From positions 78,906,444 through 78,970,443 of the forward strand of contig NC_067482.1 in assembly GCF_947179515.1 (NCBI RefSeq): 64,000 nucleotides of DNA. The letters are read 5' to 3'. Origin of the DNA: Apodemus sylvaticus (lineage: Eukaryota; Chordata; Mammalia; Rodentia; Muridae). The position numbers were made by a program, and so were the translations under genes. Shown here one piece after another: positions 32,061 through 44,310 of this stretch (the first letter of the stretch is position 1; each line of letters opens with the position of its first letter). A model generated the notes under the pieces. That model was given only the letters and a program-made list of their open reading frames with translations, made no database searches and had not been told where the DNA came from.

Positions 32061-33654
32061 AAATACCCATCACCCAAGACCACCAAACACCAAACAAAGG
32101 ATGCTGCCTAAGTCTGCAGACTGAGGAGGTCAAGCCACCAGCACCCTTAGTGGAAAGCAGCCCTCCAAAGAAGGGCAGCAGCTTGCTTCAGCCTGAAGCT
32201 TTATGCCCTGCTCCTGACAACATGTCTGGATAAGCCATGGTTGCAAAGGGGCAGCTACTGTGCCCCCCACACAAAGCCTGGGAGTGGCTCTGGGGAGCTT
32301 CCGAACACCCCGCTCATGTCTCTAAACAGTTGCTTCCCAGGATGCTTCCCCACACTATAGCTACAGCACCTGCTTGCCAGCTAAAACTCCTAAAACTGGA
32401 TCTGAGCTCACAGCAGTTCTCTGACTGGCTGAGCTGCAAAGGAGCCACCTGGAATATCCAGGCTCAAGAAGCAACTGCCTGCCTTATGCTCTGGCTCCTG
32501 AGGAGGGCAGTGAAGAGCTATAGGCTGGAGGTGATGGGGGAAGGTTCCCTGGACCCAGGAGAAAGGGCAGGGTTTAACACTCCTTCAGGACACACTCTGG
32601 TGCCCCTCGGGCACGATCCCATTCCATTTGGGCCACATCTGATCAGATCAAAGCTGGCAACCTGCCTGGGGTGGTTCTGCCACCTGTTGTGGTTAAATCT
32701 GAAACTGGGCACTGTAGTCAAAAGTGCAGCCAGGGTCAGCCGAGCCACCCTGTGCAAGGCTGTGGCAGAAGAAAGAAGCCAATCTGCAGAGGGCAAAGAC
32801 ACAGAGGGACCCCGGGAGAGACCAGACATAGAAGTGGAATTAAGAACCGCTGTCCATACAATCATACAAAGAGAAGTGTCGCATGTGCTAGCCACTTAGG
32901 ACACAGATAAAATGTCCCAGAGCGGTGTTTACAAAGCCACGCAGACCCCACACTCCCCACGGGTTATTTCCACCTTGGCACCATCACAAACAGGAAGGAA
33001 GCTTCCCAAGCCTTACCTTTTAGAGGATGTTCATCTTGGAGTGGTCGGCTGGTAGATGTTCTTTAGGGTAGGCCCCTAGGGCCACCAGCCACCCCTGCCC
33101 CAGCCCTGCCCAGCTGCCTGCCTGCTCTCTCTAGGGGCAGAATCTAGGCTGCTGAGAACATTCTGACACTAGACTATGACATCAGAATAGGCCGTGACAT
33201 CCAAGCGGTGACAGGGATGCTAAAGGGTACAAGGCAGGAGAAAGGAAACCCTAGAGTTTGACTAGAAGTAAAGCCCCAGATAAAAAGTGTCTGGCCCCAT
33301 TCTCAGGTCTTATAGCTTTCCAGACAGCCCCTCACCCTGTGAGGCAGATCTGAAGATAATCTAAAAACTATTCGAATGCATTGAGCATTATATTATGTCA
33401 GCTATACAAGTGCAGGAACCATCCTCTAGCGCCCTCTTGTGTTAGTTTAAGGGATAGTCTTATACCAGGCAGTTTGCCTGTAGACCAGGAGGTCCAGGAC
33501 AGAGACCCCCAAGAAGACCAGGTATCACACTGCCCAGGACGGGATTAAGTGCAGGCCGATAAAAACTGACCACTGTGCTAACACTATCCATGTCAAAAAT
33601 GACATGGCCTTGTCAGTTCATTCCACAGAACTCAATACCACCTGTGGTGAAAGC
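32061..33654. other. Unique intron sequence, contains a 220-aa chance-like frame
   Basis: Plus-strand frame 32237-32899 is the longest non-L1 frame in the window. It has no domain, signal or repeat I recognise and an antisense 125-aa frame overlaps it. It lies antisense to the host gene. Treated as unproven. Remainder featureless apart from a CTCF-like gcgccctcttgtgt at 33429-33442. Confidence 0.4.
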
Positions 33655-33720
33655 TCATATTTGAATTCTACATACACAGTACACAATAAATACAGTTTGC
33701 CACATGGGGACAGTGCGTGA
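33655..33720 (+). repeat. Diverged direct repeat, copy 1
   Basis: ttgaattctacatacacagt...acacaataaatacagtttg...acagtg; the same order recurs at 34415-34480. Confidence 0.65.
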
Positions 33721-33789
33721 TTTATCAACCCAGCCACCTACTCAGAGAATCTTAAGCCAGGGTTTGCTCTTGGTCTGATGCCGGTCTGT

Positions 33790-33885
33790 AACTCAAAGGA
33801 GCCAAAGGTGATCTCCAATTCTCTATCTTCCTACCTCTGCTTCCCCAAGGGCTGGGATCATAGGTATTTGCCCCCACGACCAACT
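33790..33885 (-). mobile_element. Decayed B1-like remnant, antisense
   Basis: 'taactcaaaggagccaaaggtgatctcc...cctctgcttccccaagggctgggatcataggta' is a weak reverse-complement match to proto-B1/B1. Confidence 0.45.
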
Positions 33886-34414
33886 TAACAACTTAAAAAC
33901 CAAACAAGCAAGGAAATAGCATGGGATGACATGTTTCTAACACTTAAGGGGTTTTTCCTACTGCTCTACTGTGCAATTTGCAAATAGGGATGGTCTATGT
34001 CTCCCGTCTGGATTGGGAGCCTTTGCTGCCTCCCCACCCCCGGCCCTTCCCTCGCTTACTTTGATGGCTATGATCATCAGTGAGAGGTGAGCGGCTGGGC
34101 AAGAGTGGACAGCTCTGAGTTTTCTCTGCTCAACTCCAAGAAACCCCCCAGCACCCGCAGTGTGAAGCTGGCTTTTGGGAGTTGCCCTTAATGCAACGGA
34201 GGCAATTCCTAGTTTACTGAGCTTGCAGCAGACACAGTATTGAGTTCTGTCGAATGAGCTGACAGGGTTGTGTCACTTTTGACACATAGAGTGCTACCAC
34301 AGTGGTCACTTAGAGCAATCTTCAAATGCTGACATTGTGTTGCATGCCTGGCATGAGTCTTGATCATGGTGAATTTTCCTATTTATATTTTTCTGGATTC
34401 TGACTGCTATTATT
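33886..34414. other. Unique intron sequence
   Basis: No repeat or exon recognised. Confidence 0.45.
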
Positions 34415-34480
34415 TTGTTTGAATTCTAAATACATAACACACAATAAATACAGTTTGATAAATAGGACAGTGTGAGTGAC
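34415..34480 (+). repeat. Diverged direct repeat, copy 2
   Basis: ttgaattctaaatacataac...acacaataaatacagtttg...acagtg, partner of 33655-33720. Confidence 0.65.
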
Positions 34481-34599
34481 ATAGACACCAAAACTATGCT
34501 CAGGACAGGCATGGAGCTGCATTTGTCTGGTTTTGTATCAAGGCAGCATCGTCTTTATATAATGGACCAGAAATCTCTCTTTCCCTGTTTTCTACAAGA

Positions 34600-34638
<39 letters not shown>
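34600..34638. repeat. (TG)n microsatellite
   Basis: About 18 perfect GT units. Confidence 0.97.
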
Positions 34639-34640
<2 letters not shown>

Positions 34641-34739
34641 CGTTTGTTTTACAAATGTTTTATGGAATTCTCTAGTGAACTTGTCTAGCATGAGATAGCT
34701 TGGCATGAGCCCAGGAGTTCATAAGTAATTTAATATTTT

Positions 34740-34846
34740 TCTGAGACAGATTTCACCGTGTAGTCCATGCTTGCCCTGACCATCTATCCCCCTGCCTCAG
34801 CCTCATGAGTGCTGGGATTATAGGCATGCACCACCATGCTTGGCTC
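34740..34846 (-). mobile_element. Old B1, antisense
   Basis: 'ctgagacagatttcaccgtgtagtcc...ctcatgagtgctgggattataggcatgcaccaccatgcttggc' is a diverged reverse-complement B1. Confidence 0.75.
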
Positions 34847-34892
34847 CATGAGGACTTACTGGGGTCGTTTTACCAAATATGTATCTGTGCAC

Positions 34893-35012
34893 TCTCGCTC
34901 TCTCCCTCCTTCCCTCCCTCTCTCTCTCTTTCCCTCTCCCCCTCTCCCTCCCTCCCTCCCTCTCCCTCCCTCCCTCCCTCTCCCTCTCTTCCTCCCTCCC
35001 TTTCATTTGGTA
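34893..35012. repeat. CCCT/CT pyrimidine tract
   Basis: About 115 bp of almost pure pyrimidine on the plus strand. Confidence 0.95.
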
Positions 35013-35041
35013 TTTTCTAGCTCCATAAAAATCCCTTTCCA

Positions 35042-35215
35042 AGCCAGGCAGAGGTGGTGCACGCCTTTAATCCTAGCACTTAGGAGGCAGAGGCAGGCAG
35101 ATTTCTGAGTTCGAGGCCAGCCTGGTCTACTGAGTGCGTTTCAGGACAGCCAGGGCTACACAGAGAAACCCTGTCTCAAAAAACAAAAAACAAAAAAAAC
35201 AAAACAAAAAAAAAT
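35042..35215 (+). mobile_element. B1 SINE
   Basis: gccaggcagaggtggtgcacgcc start, gagttcgaggccagcctgg core, CAAAA-rich tail. Confidence 0.93.
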
Positions 35216-35280
35216 CAATCCCTTTTCAGTTTTGGGCCAACTCCAGAAATGTATACACTGCCTATCACTTTATTGCCAAA

Positions 35281-35350
35281 TGGAGAGAGGGAAAGGGAGA
35301 GAGGGAGAGAGGGAGGGAGGGAGGGAAGGCGGGAGAGAGGGAGGGAGAGA
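35281..35350. repeat. (GGGAGA)n purine tract
   Basis: gggagagaggg units with one aaggc interruption. Confidence 0.93.
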
Positions 35351-35871
35351 TACAATGGAGGTGGCTCACCTTTGAGGCGCACAGTACTTCCTAGCACAGG
35401 GCGGGCAGGATTTCTGCAGTTTGGGCCCCTGCTGCCTACACTGTCACGGCCTGCACACCTGCTGCTGCCTGGGCCTGACCTGGACAGTCTCCTCTGCAGC
35501 TGTCACTTCTCCCCACAGTCCACAAGATTCTGGAAGGAAAAACTCTCCGAATTACCACCTGTTTGATGCTACCTCAAATTCTGGCCTTGTGGTTGCTTAC
35601 TTTTCAAAGGAAGCTCAGGGTCACAGGGGCTCTGTGTGACAGTTTCATTTACTCTTAAACCTTCAGCTATGTGGGTGAGGTAACATAGGAACAGTGGCCC
35701 AGTTAATACAAGCCATCGTTGGAATGTGAGCCCAGGCCTATCTGGTACCCTAGGCTGCCCATGGTTAGGAGACGGCCACGGAAGTGTGAGGGATTCCAGA
35801 CAACTGGGCAAGCAGACAGGAACCTCCCCAAGCAGGAGCTGAGGGAGCAACCACAGGGACAGACGCTACTT
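35351..35871. other. Unique intron sequence
   Basis: No repeat or exon recognised; the frames here overlap on both strands. Confidence 0.4.
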
Positions 35872-36032
35872 CCAGGCTAGGTGTGGTGGCCCAGCCCTCT
35901 AATTCCAGCACTCCGGAGGCAGAGGCAGGCAATCTCTGCATGCAAGGCCAGCCTGCTCTACACAGAGGGTTCTAGGCAGCCAGGACTATACACATGAAGA
36001 CCCTGTCTCAAAAACAAAACAAAACAAAGAAG
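35872..36032 (+). mobile_element. B1 SINE, diverged
   Basis: tccaggctaggtgtggtggcccagccctctaattcc start, aaggccagcctgctctac core, AAAAC tail. Confidence 0.88.
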
Positions 36033-36363
36033 TCCACAGCATCAGGGAGTACATGAAGCTGACTGCCACGCGCCATTGCTGATATTGAGGTGACTACATT
36101 GGAGCCACAGAGCCCACAGATGGTTCAGTCTGGGGCATGGCTGCAGATGCCAAGGTGTGTCCACAAAGGGATAAGGCATTTCATTTGAGCACAGCTGTGT
36201 CCAAGAACCACGATGGACCCGAGGGCTCATAAGCAGGCAGTGTGCATAGCTGACCCTTTGCTGGCCTCTCAAAGGGCAGGGGCTACCTGCAGGGTATTTC
36301 TTATTTTACATAGCTCTTCTGCATTCTGATGACCCTATGGGGCTGACCTTATAAAGCAGGCTA
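36033..36363. other. Unique intron sequence
   Basis: No repeat or exon recognised. Confidence 0.4.
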
Positions 36364-36531
36364 GGGGCTGGAGAGATGGCTCAGCGGTTAAGAGCACTGA
36401 CTGCTCTTCCAGAGGTCTTGAGCTCAATTCCCAGCAACCATATGATGGCTCACAGCCATCTGTAATAGGATCTGATGCCCTTTTCTGGTACTCATATACA
36501 TAAAATAAATAAATCTTTAAAAAAATAAACA
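36364..36531 (+). mobile_element. B2 SINE
   Basis: ggggctggagagatggctcagcggttaagagc head with A and B boxes, gatctgatgcccttttctgg, AATAAA-rich tail. Confidence 0.95.
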
Positions 36532-36589
36532 AGGCAGGCGAGTGAGCATGGCACAGCAGGTCCAGCACGCCCTCCCAGCGTCCAGCCAG

Positions 36590-36604
36590 CCACCAGGTGG
36601 CAGC
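36590..36604 (+). promoter_or_regulatory. CTCF-like motif
   Basis: ccaccaggtggcagc, a near-perfect CTCF core outside the neighbouring B2. Confidence 0.55.
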
Positions 36605-36760
36605 TGTAGACATGACATGAGGCTTTCTGCATCAGAGAGTGCTCCCTCATGAGCAAGTCCCCGGTTGCCCACTCCTGTCAGGGAACCAGGAATTGCTTCA
36701 CTGTTTGACACATGCCACTCTCAAAACAGGCGTAAGAAAGAGCTTGAAAATATCACACTA

Positions 36761-36930
36761 GCCGGGCGGTGGTGGCGCACGCCTGTAATCCTAGCACTTG
36801 GGAGGCAGAGGCAGGCGGATTTCTGAGTTCAAGGCCAGTTTGGTCTTCAGAGTGAGTTCCAGGACAGCCAGGGCTATACAGAGAAACCCTCTCTTGAAAA
36901 AAATAAATCTGAAAAACCAAAAATAAAAAA

Positions 36931-36960
<30 letters not shown>
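36761..36960 (+). mobile_element. B1 SINE with GAAA tail and target-site duplication
   Basis: gccgggcggtggtggcgcacgcc start; tail expanded into (GAAA)n. Target-site duplication gaaaatatcacacta at 36746-36760 and 36961-36975, perfect, so a relatively young insertion. Confidence 0.96.
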
Positions 36961-36962
<2 letters not shown>

Positions 36963-36975
36963 AAATATCACACTA

Positions 36976-37535
36976 GAAAAAGACCACCTTGCCAAGACCC
37001 AGACGAGCTCTGGTCTCTTGTGACATGTGGCCTTGTCCACTTCCAGCCAGGGGGCAGTCCTCTGAGACATCACCTGAGGCCTCCTTCACTGTCCACTAGC
37101 TGCCCGTAGTCCTGCCTGTTCTCTGCTCTCTGACTCCGTGGGTCTGGCATGGTTAAGTGGGTTGGGAGGGTGGAAGTGGGGATATTTAGGGCCCAGGCAG
37201 GTGCATGAATTCAGCCTAATGCATCTGTAAATGACAACATCATGTCCAGTGTCAGAAGGTTGGACAGTCTGGGTTACATCATGACCTACCTATCTATACC
37301 TATCCAGGTACAGATGCTAATCCAGAAGCAGGATAGACCTCCATAGGTCATAAGTTGGCTGATCCCAGTCTAGGGGGATGAGGGTCTGGCAATTGGATAC
37401 ACTGAGGGGGGTCAAGCGACTAAGAAACGTGTGGATCCTGGCTAGACAGCCATGTGCCACGGGGGTGAGGTGGCCTAGCAGCATTCATCACCCAGCAAAC
37501 AAGGCAAAGAGAACTCAATTTAAAACCAACAAATG
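36976..37535. other. Unique intron sequence
   Basis: No exon recognised. A 20-bp aaggcaaagagaactcaatt at 37501 recurs at 38212. Confidence 0.4.
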
Positions 37536-37711
37536 GGGGCTGGAGAGATGGCTAAAAGCACTGAGTGTTCTTCCAGAGGTCCTGAGTTCAAATCCCAGCA
37601 ACCACATGGTGGCTCACAACCATCCATAACAGGATCTGACGCCCTCTTCTGGTGTGTCTGAAGACAGCGACAGTGTACTTAGATATAATAATAAACAAAT
37701 CTTTAAAAAAA
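37536..37711 (+). mobile_element. B2 SINE
   Basis: ggggctggagagatggctaaaagc head (short deletion in the A-box region), gccctcttctggtgtgtctg, AATAA tail. Confidence 0.95.
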
Positions 37712-38254
37712 TGTGGTAAGCGTGAGCCAGGCATTGTGGCAAACATCTGTAATTCCAGCACGTGGGAAGAAGGCAGAGGGGTCAAAGGACACAAATCTTC
37801 ATGAACCTGAAGGCAGATGAAGGGAACAGGTGTCACAGTGCCGTCGGGAAGCTGTAGCCGGCAAATGGCTGAGTCTCACAGACAGGCTGCAAAGAAGGGC
37901 GGGTGCAGCACCAAGAAGAGAGGCTGTGAGGGGCCCAGGAGCTGCCCCTCAGCCTGAGAGGGGCAGCAGGTTACGGGTGGGTCTGTGACCCCAGGGGAAT
38001 GACACCAGGCTCCCTCCCTCCCTGTGGCACAGAGTCCTTGGGGGAAGGTAGAAAAAATGGATCTGTGGACTTGCCACAGAGCAGGGTGTTCAGCCCGCCT
38101 CAGGCAGGGGAGCAGGACACAAGGAGGGCCTGCATGTGAACAGTGTATGAGGATGGCAGTTGGCAGCCTTTCTGCCTTAGAGGCGGTATTTATCATCTGG
38201 TTTTTTTTTTAAAGGCAAAGAGAACTCAATTTCAAATAAAACAACAACAAACCA
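37712..38254. other. Intron with a short B1-like remnant
   Basis: 37722-37790 'gagccaggcattgtggcaaacatctgtaattccagca' is a B1 left half; the rest is unassigned. Confidence 0.4.
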
Positions 38255-38445
38255 TGGTTGTTGCTACAGGCCTGGCAGGTTGGCAGACACCCGCAAACCC
38301 AGCACTTGAGAGGTGGAAGCAAGGGAGGAGACATGAGTTCAAAGCTAGCCTGTGGCATATATAGTGGATTTCTGGCCAGCCTGGACTATACCAGGAATCC
38401 CTGCCTAAAACAAAAAATAAAATAAAAAATAAATAAAAAAGGCAC
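38255..38445 (+). mobile_element. B1/B4-like SINE
   Basis: 'ttggcagacacccgcaaacccagcacttgagagg...agttcaaagctagcctg...ctggccagcctggactatacc' with an A-rich tail; diverged. Confidence 0.6.
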
Positions 38446-41400
38446 CGTATCTGTGAAGCCAGGCCCTTGCAGGAAGACAGAAGGAGGGAAGTATGGCCAT
38501 TTGACCTGGGGTCAGTGAGAGGCAGGACAAAGAAAATCCCACCAGGAAGCAGGACAGTGGCAGACCCGGGTTTCCTCCAGGTGAGAATTCCCAGCATGCG
38601 TCACCAGGAAGCTGGCTCATAGAGGGTGGCTAGATCTTGTGTGCTCAATACAGCATACCGTAACCCCCAATCCCTCAGGTACATCCGGGAGAAGACAACA
38701 GCTCGCAGAGGACACTGAGAGAGGAGCCATTTGCCCTCTTTACCTTTGGTTTAAAAAAAAATGCTGCCTGTTTCCCCAAAGAGAAGCTGGAGCCAGAGCC
38801 AGAGAGAGCAGGGTCAGCTGGATTCATCAGGCCAAGGGAACAGAGTTGTAGGCCCAGCTCCCTGGGTCCCTAACCCCAGATCCCAGAACTGAGGGGAAGG
38901 AGAAGGTTGCTTTCCAGAGAGGCCTGGGACAAATGTAGGGCGGCCTTTCCTGCGTGGTCCTGTACTGTGTCTGTCATTGTTCCTGTTTGAACTGGAATGT
39001 CCCCCAGACGCTCATGTTTTGAATGCTCTGCTGTGGACCTTTTAGGAGGCAGGACCTGGCTAGTAGTAGGTCGCCAGGGAGGAGCCTTGGAAGGTTCCGC
39101 CTGCTCCTGGTTCAGCCTAGCTCTGTTTTCTGGATAACCACAAATGAAAATCTGCTGTTGTGTGTCGCATTGGACTGAGCCAGCTCACTGGACACCTTCC
39201 CTGCTGTGTTCACCAGAGATCCCTCTGAAATCGTGCGTCAGAATAAGTCTCCTCCTTCAAGCCATTCTGTCACACAGTATGTCAGCAGCAACAGCACCCT
39301 TGCAAGACTCCAGTCCCCAGAGTCCAAACTTCAACACACTGGGCGCTGTGGTAAACATGGCCAACAACAGAATTGCCAAACTCTTATTCTTCCAACAAAA
39401 TCAAGTGGAATACACACCATAATTTCATAAATGAAGATTATAATCACACACTATAAAAAGGTCCTAATTTCACAGTAAATGGGGATGGAATTCCCTCAGG
39501 TGGAATACACGAGGCTTCAAAAAACTGTTGCCTTAGCTTCCAGCAGGGCCATCCTGTCTGCAGCCTGACATATAACCCTTCTGCTTGTTAGAAGGGCCCT
39601 GTCTTATCCATTCTCATACAACTCTAGGGCCCAGCCATCCCTTCCCCTCAACACTCTATCTTCCTCAGAGAAGAGACTCTGCCTGAGCCTCTGCTCGGGC
39701 CACAGCCAGCTTTTCCCAATGGTCCTTCTGGATCAGGGGTCTATTAGGTTGCACTTTCCTCCCAGATAAAACCTTCTATCCTGCAGGGAAGCGCCTTTAA
39801 CTCAGGAAGTGAACAGCCCAAAGGCTTCAGGATGTCTCTGAAACTGAGCAGAAACACTCCGTCCCTCCCTTTTCAAGGCTGTCTAAGCAGTACAGACAGC
39901 AGGAGGTGCTCTCAGACCAACTGGGCTGCCTACTAGAGCCTCAGACCAGACAAGCTGTCGGGAAGAGGCACAGACCAGCTGAGCCACTTGCAAAGGACAC
40001 CCTCCTCCAACCTGTTGAGATGCCTGCAGCCTGGGCAGTGTGCTCCAAGGCTCCCTCTGGCTTTTGTGAGCAGGCGCCCATGCTGGGGCGGGCTTTGGCA
40101 ATGCAGCTGTCTTTGAGTAATTTCTGCTCTGGTAAGCAACACCAGTAAAACTCACTGGTTCATCCGGATGGATTTTAGCAATGCTCATACTTTGGTCTGC
40201 CATGGGTTCCCTGTCTGAAGGGAGGTGTTTGATCATGTCTTCCCCCAAACAGTCACACAACAGGATCCCTGTTCCCATGACCACTCACTGCACCCAAAGC
40301 TCCGTTCTCTTCCCCTTTACAGGGGTCACTGGAGTCCAGGCTGCGCATCTCACCCTAGTCAGTGAGTTCCTCACCTCTGAGTTTCCCGCATCAGGCGTAG
40401 CCCTGGGATACAGAAAGACAGTAGTGAAGGTCGTTTGAAGGGTGTATGGGACATTTTACCAGGCGTAGCCCTGGGATACAGAAAGACAGTAGTGAAGGTC
40501 GTTTGAGGGGTGTATGGGAATCGGCAACTTCACATAAGTGTGTTGTATTCATTTACAGAGACGGAGCTTCTGACACGTGCCACAGGACTCTCAAGAGGCA
40601 AAGTTAGTGCAAGTGGTGTCCAGACTCCGGGCCTCTCACACCGCTTGCAAAAGCCTGCAGTGACTGGCTAACATCAATTCCTTTATGCATTCCCACACTG
40701 AGAGAAAGTTTAGTCTCCCCTCTGCCTCTCCCCTGCCCCCAACACCCACCCCCTCAGGTAGCAGAAGGATCATTTCAGTTTTGCTTTTGCAAGCACAGTG
40801 AGCTTCTGATTTCTTGAGGTTTAGCACCTGTGGTATGATAGTATTTCCTCCATGCCCCATTTCCACGGACCAGGGGCCATGAGAGCCATCATCCAGCAGA
40901 GCAGAGGGAAAAGACACAGGTGTAGGAAGGACCACTGAGTCATGTGATGCTGCAGGACCTCACTGCCTCCAAAACCTGGTCATAACAAGTCCACACTGCA
41001 GGCTACATGCTACATCTGTCTTCCTAAGCTCAGCCCAGAGGTAGCCATTACTCACACCCACTTTTCAACCTGTGTTCAAACCCTCGGATGTAAAATCCCA
41101 GGAGAATTGGTAGGGATCATGGCAGAGGGAGGGGCCACGGAAGACAGCTGGGCCTCCTGGGACAGATCGTGGCTTCTGCACTCTCACCACTGAGCCCACC
41201 CAGTTGTCCCATCCATCATCCTCCTGGCCAGAGGTCTGAGTGCCAGGTTCTGGACAGGCTGGTGACTGCCCTTAGTGTCCCTTCATATCCATAGCCCTTT
41301 GCTCCAAGCCCTGCCGTGATCCTCAGGGCGTGGGGAGGGCGGGGGAGCCACGCTTCCAGCAGGCTGTGTACGGTTTATGCTGCTCATCCCTGCAGGGATG

Positions 41401-43054
41401 ATGGTAAAAGTGTAAGTGAGCTGAGCATGGAGAGGAGCTGGGACTTCTTACATAACCAGAATGGCTGCAGAGCTGGGAATGTCTCTTCCTTCAGTCTCCC
41501 TGGGCAGCTGGCAAGTCCAGGGCACAATCACAGAGCAGAAAAGCCCATGGGGTAAATTTTATGTGCCCAAGTGGACAGTTGTCTCCATGGTGTGCAGAGG
41601 TGTCTGGGTGTCATGAAAGCATCGGTTGCAGGCCAGAGTCCTGGTCCAGCAGCTGGTTCTGACTGGAGAAGCTGGGGCAGAGTTAGTTGAGAAAAACCAC
41701 TCTTCCCTTCAGCCAGCTGTTCCGACTGGCACACACTCCCTCGGAAAGTATGTCATGTCTGCTGGGACAGCCTGGCCAAAGCCCCTGCAGCCACCTGTGA
41801 TACCTCTATATTAGTTGTTTATCGTGTAGTTGGTCCAAGGCTGCTTGGTCTCATGAACTTGGGCAGAACATCAGAGTGAGGAGAGTGTGGCAGAGGAGTT
41901 CCGTTCACTCATGGCAGACAGCAAGCAAAGAAAGGGGCGGAAAGGGACAGGGACAGGATTCCCCCAGGGACACTCCCAGTGACCTCCTCCCTCCTGCACA
42001 ATCCCACCTCTGAAAGTTACCAGACCCCCTCCCTGAAATAAGCTCCAGCAGCTGGGGACCCCAAACAGGAACCTTTCAAGAGAGACCCTTCATATCCCAA
42101 CATGACAGACTCTGTGGGGACTGTGACCCTAGAGAGAGCACCTAGGCCTGGGGTCAATGCTTCAGGGGAACACGCAGCAGTCCAAGGGACCCACACACTG
42201 GAACCTGCCCCTCTGTGGGGCTGTTCTGCCACCAGCTGTGGGCAGGATGGCATCTGTGAGCTAGGGTACACTTCCCACAGCATGGCTCCCAGGAATGAAG
42301 ACACTGGTACCCACAGTGTGCCTTTCCCATATACTATCATGCAATCCGTCCAGGAACCGAGCAGTTAAAGACATGGTACAACTAGATGGAGGCTTCAGAG
42401 AAACCCTAACCAACTGCTTACTTCTCAGATGAGGCTGAGGCACTGAGAGATCAAGGCACTTACCCAGGAGCAGACCAGGCCTGGTCCTCACACTCTGCCT
42501 GTGCTGCTTACTATATAGCAATTCACAACGTGGAAAGTGGGAAGTTATAGAAATGGAAAGTTAGCTCAGAATAACCATACCAAACCCTCGGCCTGCGGCA
42601 GGGCCCGGTTCTCAGCTGCAACCCCTCTGTGTCCGGAACTCACACATCTTGTGTGCTCTGTTTTGTTTCTCAGGGGCTGAGCAGAGAAACCAGCTTAAGT
42701 TCCTCTCAGTCCTGGTTCCCTTTGCACCATAGAGCCTGGGTGTGCCCTGTTCTCTGCCCTCATCTGTATACCCCGCCTTTTCTGACTTGCATTTTTCTTC
42801 TTTGGTGTTTAGAGCCAATGTTTCAGTATTGTAGCCCAAGCTGGACCAGAACTCATGATCACTTGTCCCTGTGGTGACAGGCAGAGAGGAACCACAACCC
42901 TCAGCACTTCCCCTAAGGAGGTGAGCAGATCCCCAGAGGGTGCCATGCAACACGGGCTCCGCAACGGACTCTCAAGGGCACTGACCCCACTGCTACGCTC
43001 AGAGCCAGGCCCAAGCTCACCAAGGATATTAAATGCACAGACTCTCCTTGCCTT
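38446..43054. other. Long stretch of mostly unique intron
   Basis: About 4.6 kb with no SINE, LTR or L1 recognised except the 68-bp-period duplication at 40392-40519. Many frames of 60-130 aa overlap on both strands; none shows a domain or exon signals. Could hold conserved non-coding elements or an unrecognised short exon. Confidence 0.4.
40392..40519 (+). repeat. Tandem duplication, 60-bp copies, 68-bp period
   Basis: Copies 40392-40451 and 40460-40519, starting caggcgtagccctgggatac, differ at one base (gaagg/gaggg) and are separated by 8 bp. Confidence 0.97.
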
Positions 43055-43222
43055 GTATGCATGTATGTATGGCACATGCATGCCTGGGGCCCACAAAAGT
43101 CAGAAAAATGCTTTAGATTTTATGGAACAGGAGTTGCAGATGGTTGTGAGCCACCGTGTGGTTGCTAGGTCCTCTGGAAGAGCAGCCAGTGGTCTTAACC
43201 GCTGAGCCGTCTCTCCATTCCT
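43055..43222 (-). mobile_element. B3-type SINE, antisense
   Basis: 'tgcatgtatgtatggcacatgcatgcctggggccc', 'gttgcagatggttgtgagccaccgtgtgg' and 'agtggtcttaaccgctgagccgtctctcc' in reverse-complement order. Confidence 0.85.
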
Positions 43223-43229
43223 TACTGAG

Positions 43230-43690
43230 TGATTGCATTGCGAAAGAGTGTTGGATATTTGTCAAATCCTGTCCTTGCATTACTTGAGAAGATTATGTGC
43301 CCTCCTTCAATCAAACTGGTGCATTACATTGATTGTTTTTTCTTATTTTGAACCTCCTCGGACTTGTGAAATTAATACTGTTTAATTACGGAGCACAACC
43401 CTTTAGCATACTCTGTTAGATTTTGTTTACTTCTGTGGTCATAATGGATGATGGGCGAGTCTTCTTGTCATGTGTTTGGTGGCTTTGGTATCAATGGCTG
43501 GCTGCATAAAATAAGAGGCATTTCTTCCTATTGAGTTTTTTCCCCTTGATTGGATTGGTAGACATTCTTCTTAAGACCAGTGATACCATCTGGTCTTGGG
43601 TTTTCTTTGCTGTAAAATCTCAATTCCCATGCAACACTCTTTTATAAATGTCAAGACTTCTATAGTTAGTCATGGTGATGCATGCGTGTT
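43230..43690 (-). mobile_element. Ancient L1 ORF2-region fragment, antisense
   Basis: Decayed reverse complement of L1 reverse-transcriptase region: 'tggtatcaatggctggctgcataaaataag', 'gaccagtgataccatctggtcttgggttttctttg'. Confidence 0.6.
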
Positions 43691-44143
43691 TAAACATTTC
43701 CCCATTTCCTCTCTTCTAGGTCATCCGACTGTACATATTTCTCTTTATTCCCACAAGGTCATATTGTGGGAATATGATTGTTAGAAATAAGACAAGAGAC
43801 AAACGTTGGTTGGAAAAGGCACTGACACAAAACCAGTCTGCAGGAAACAGCAGTGGAAGGCGTGGCCTGATTTCTTTCCGTGATGGGGTCTGGCTGCTTA
43901 CAACTGATCAGCAGTTGTATGGGGCAGGCCACGTGCTAACAAGACAACGCCATTTTCGAGTAGTCTGGTTTTAGTGATGGCAGTCCTCTCTTCCTGCTTG
44001 TTGAGTCTCCTGTTTCGCTGCAGGTTTGTCATTATGTATCTTTATAACCATAAAAATTCTTAGAGTTACTCTTTCTGTACACCATGATTTTTTTTATACT
44101 GTGTTCTCATTTCCAACCATCTCAAAGTACTTTCTTTGCCCTC
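43691..44143. other. Unique intron sequence
   Basis: No repeat or exon recognised. Confidence 0.4.
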
Positions 44144-44273
44144 GTGGTGGTTTGAATGAGAACTGACCCTAAAGGCTCATATCTTTAAATGCTTGGTCCC
44201 CAGTTTGGGAAGGACTAGGAGATGTGTTACTACGGGGTTGGCTTTGAGATTTCAAAAGCCCATGTCATTCCCA

Positions 44274-44310
<37 letters not shown>

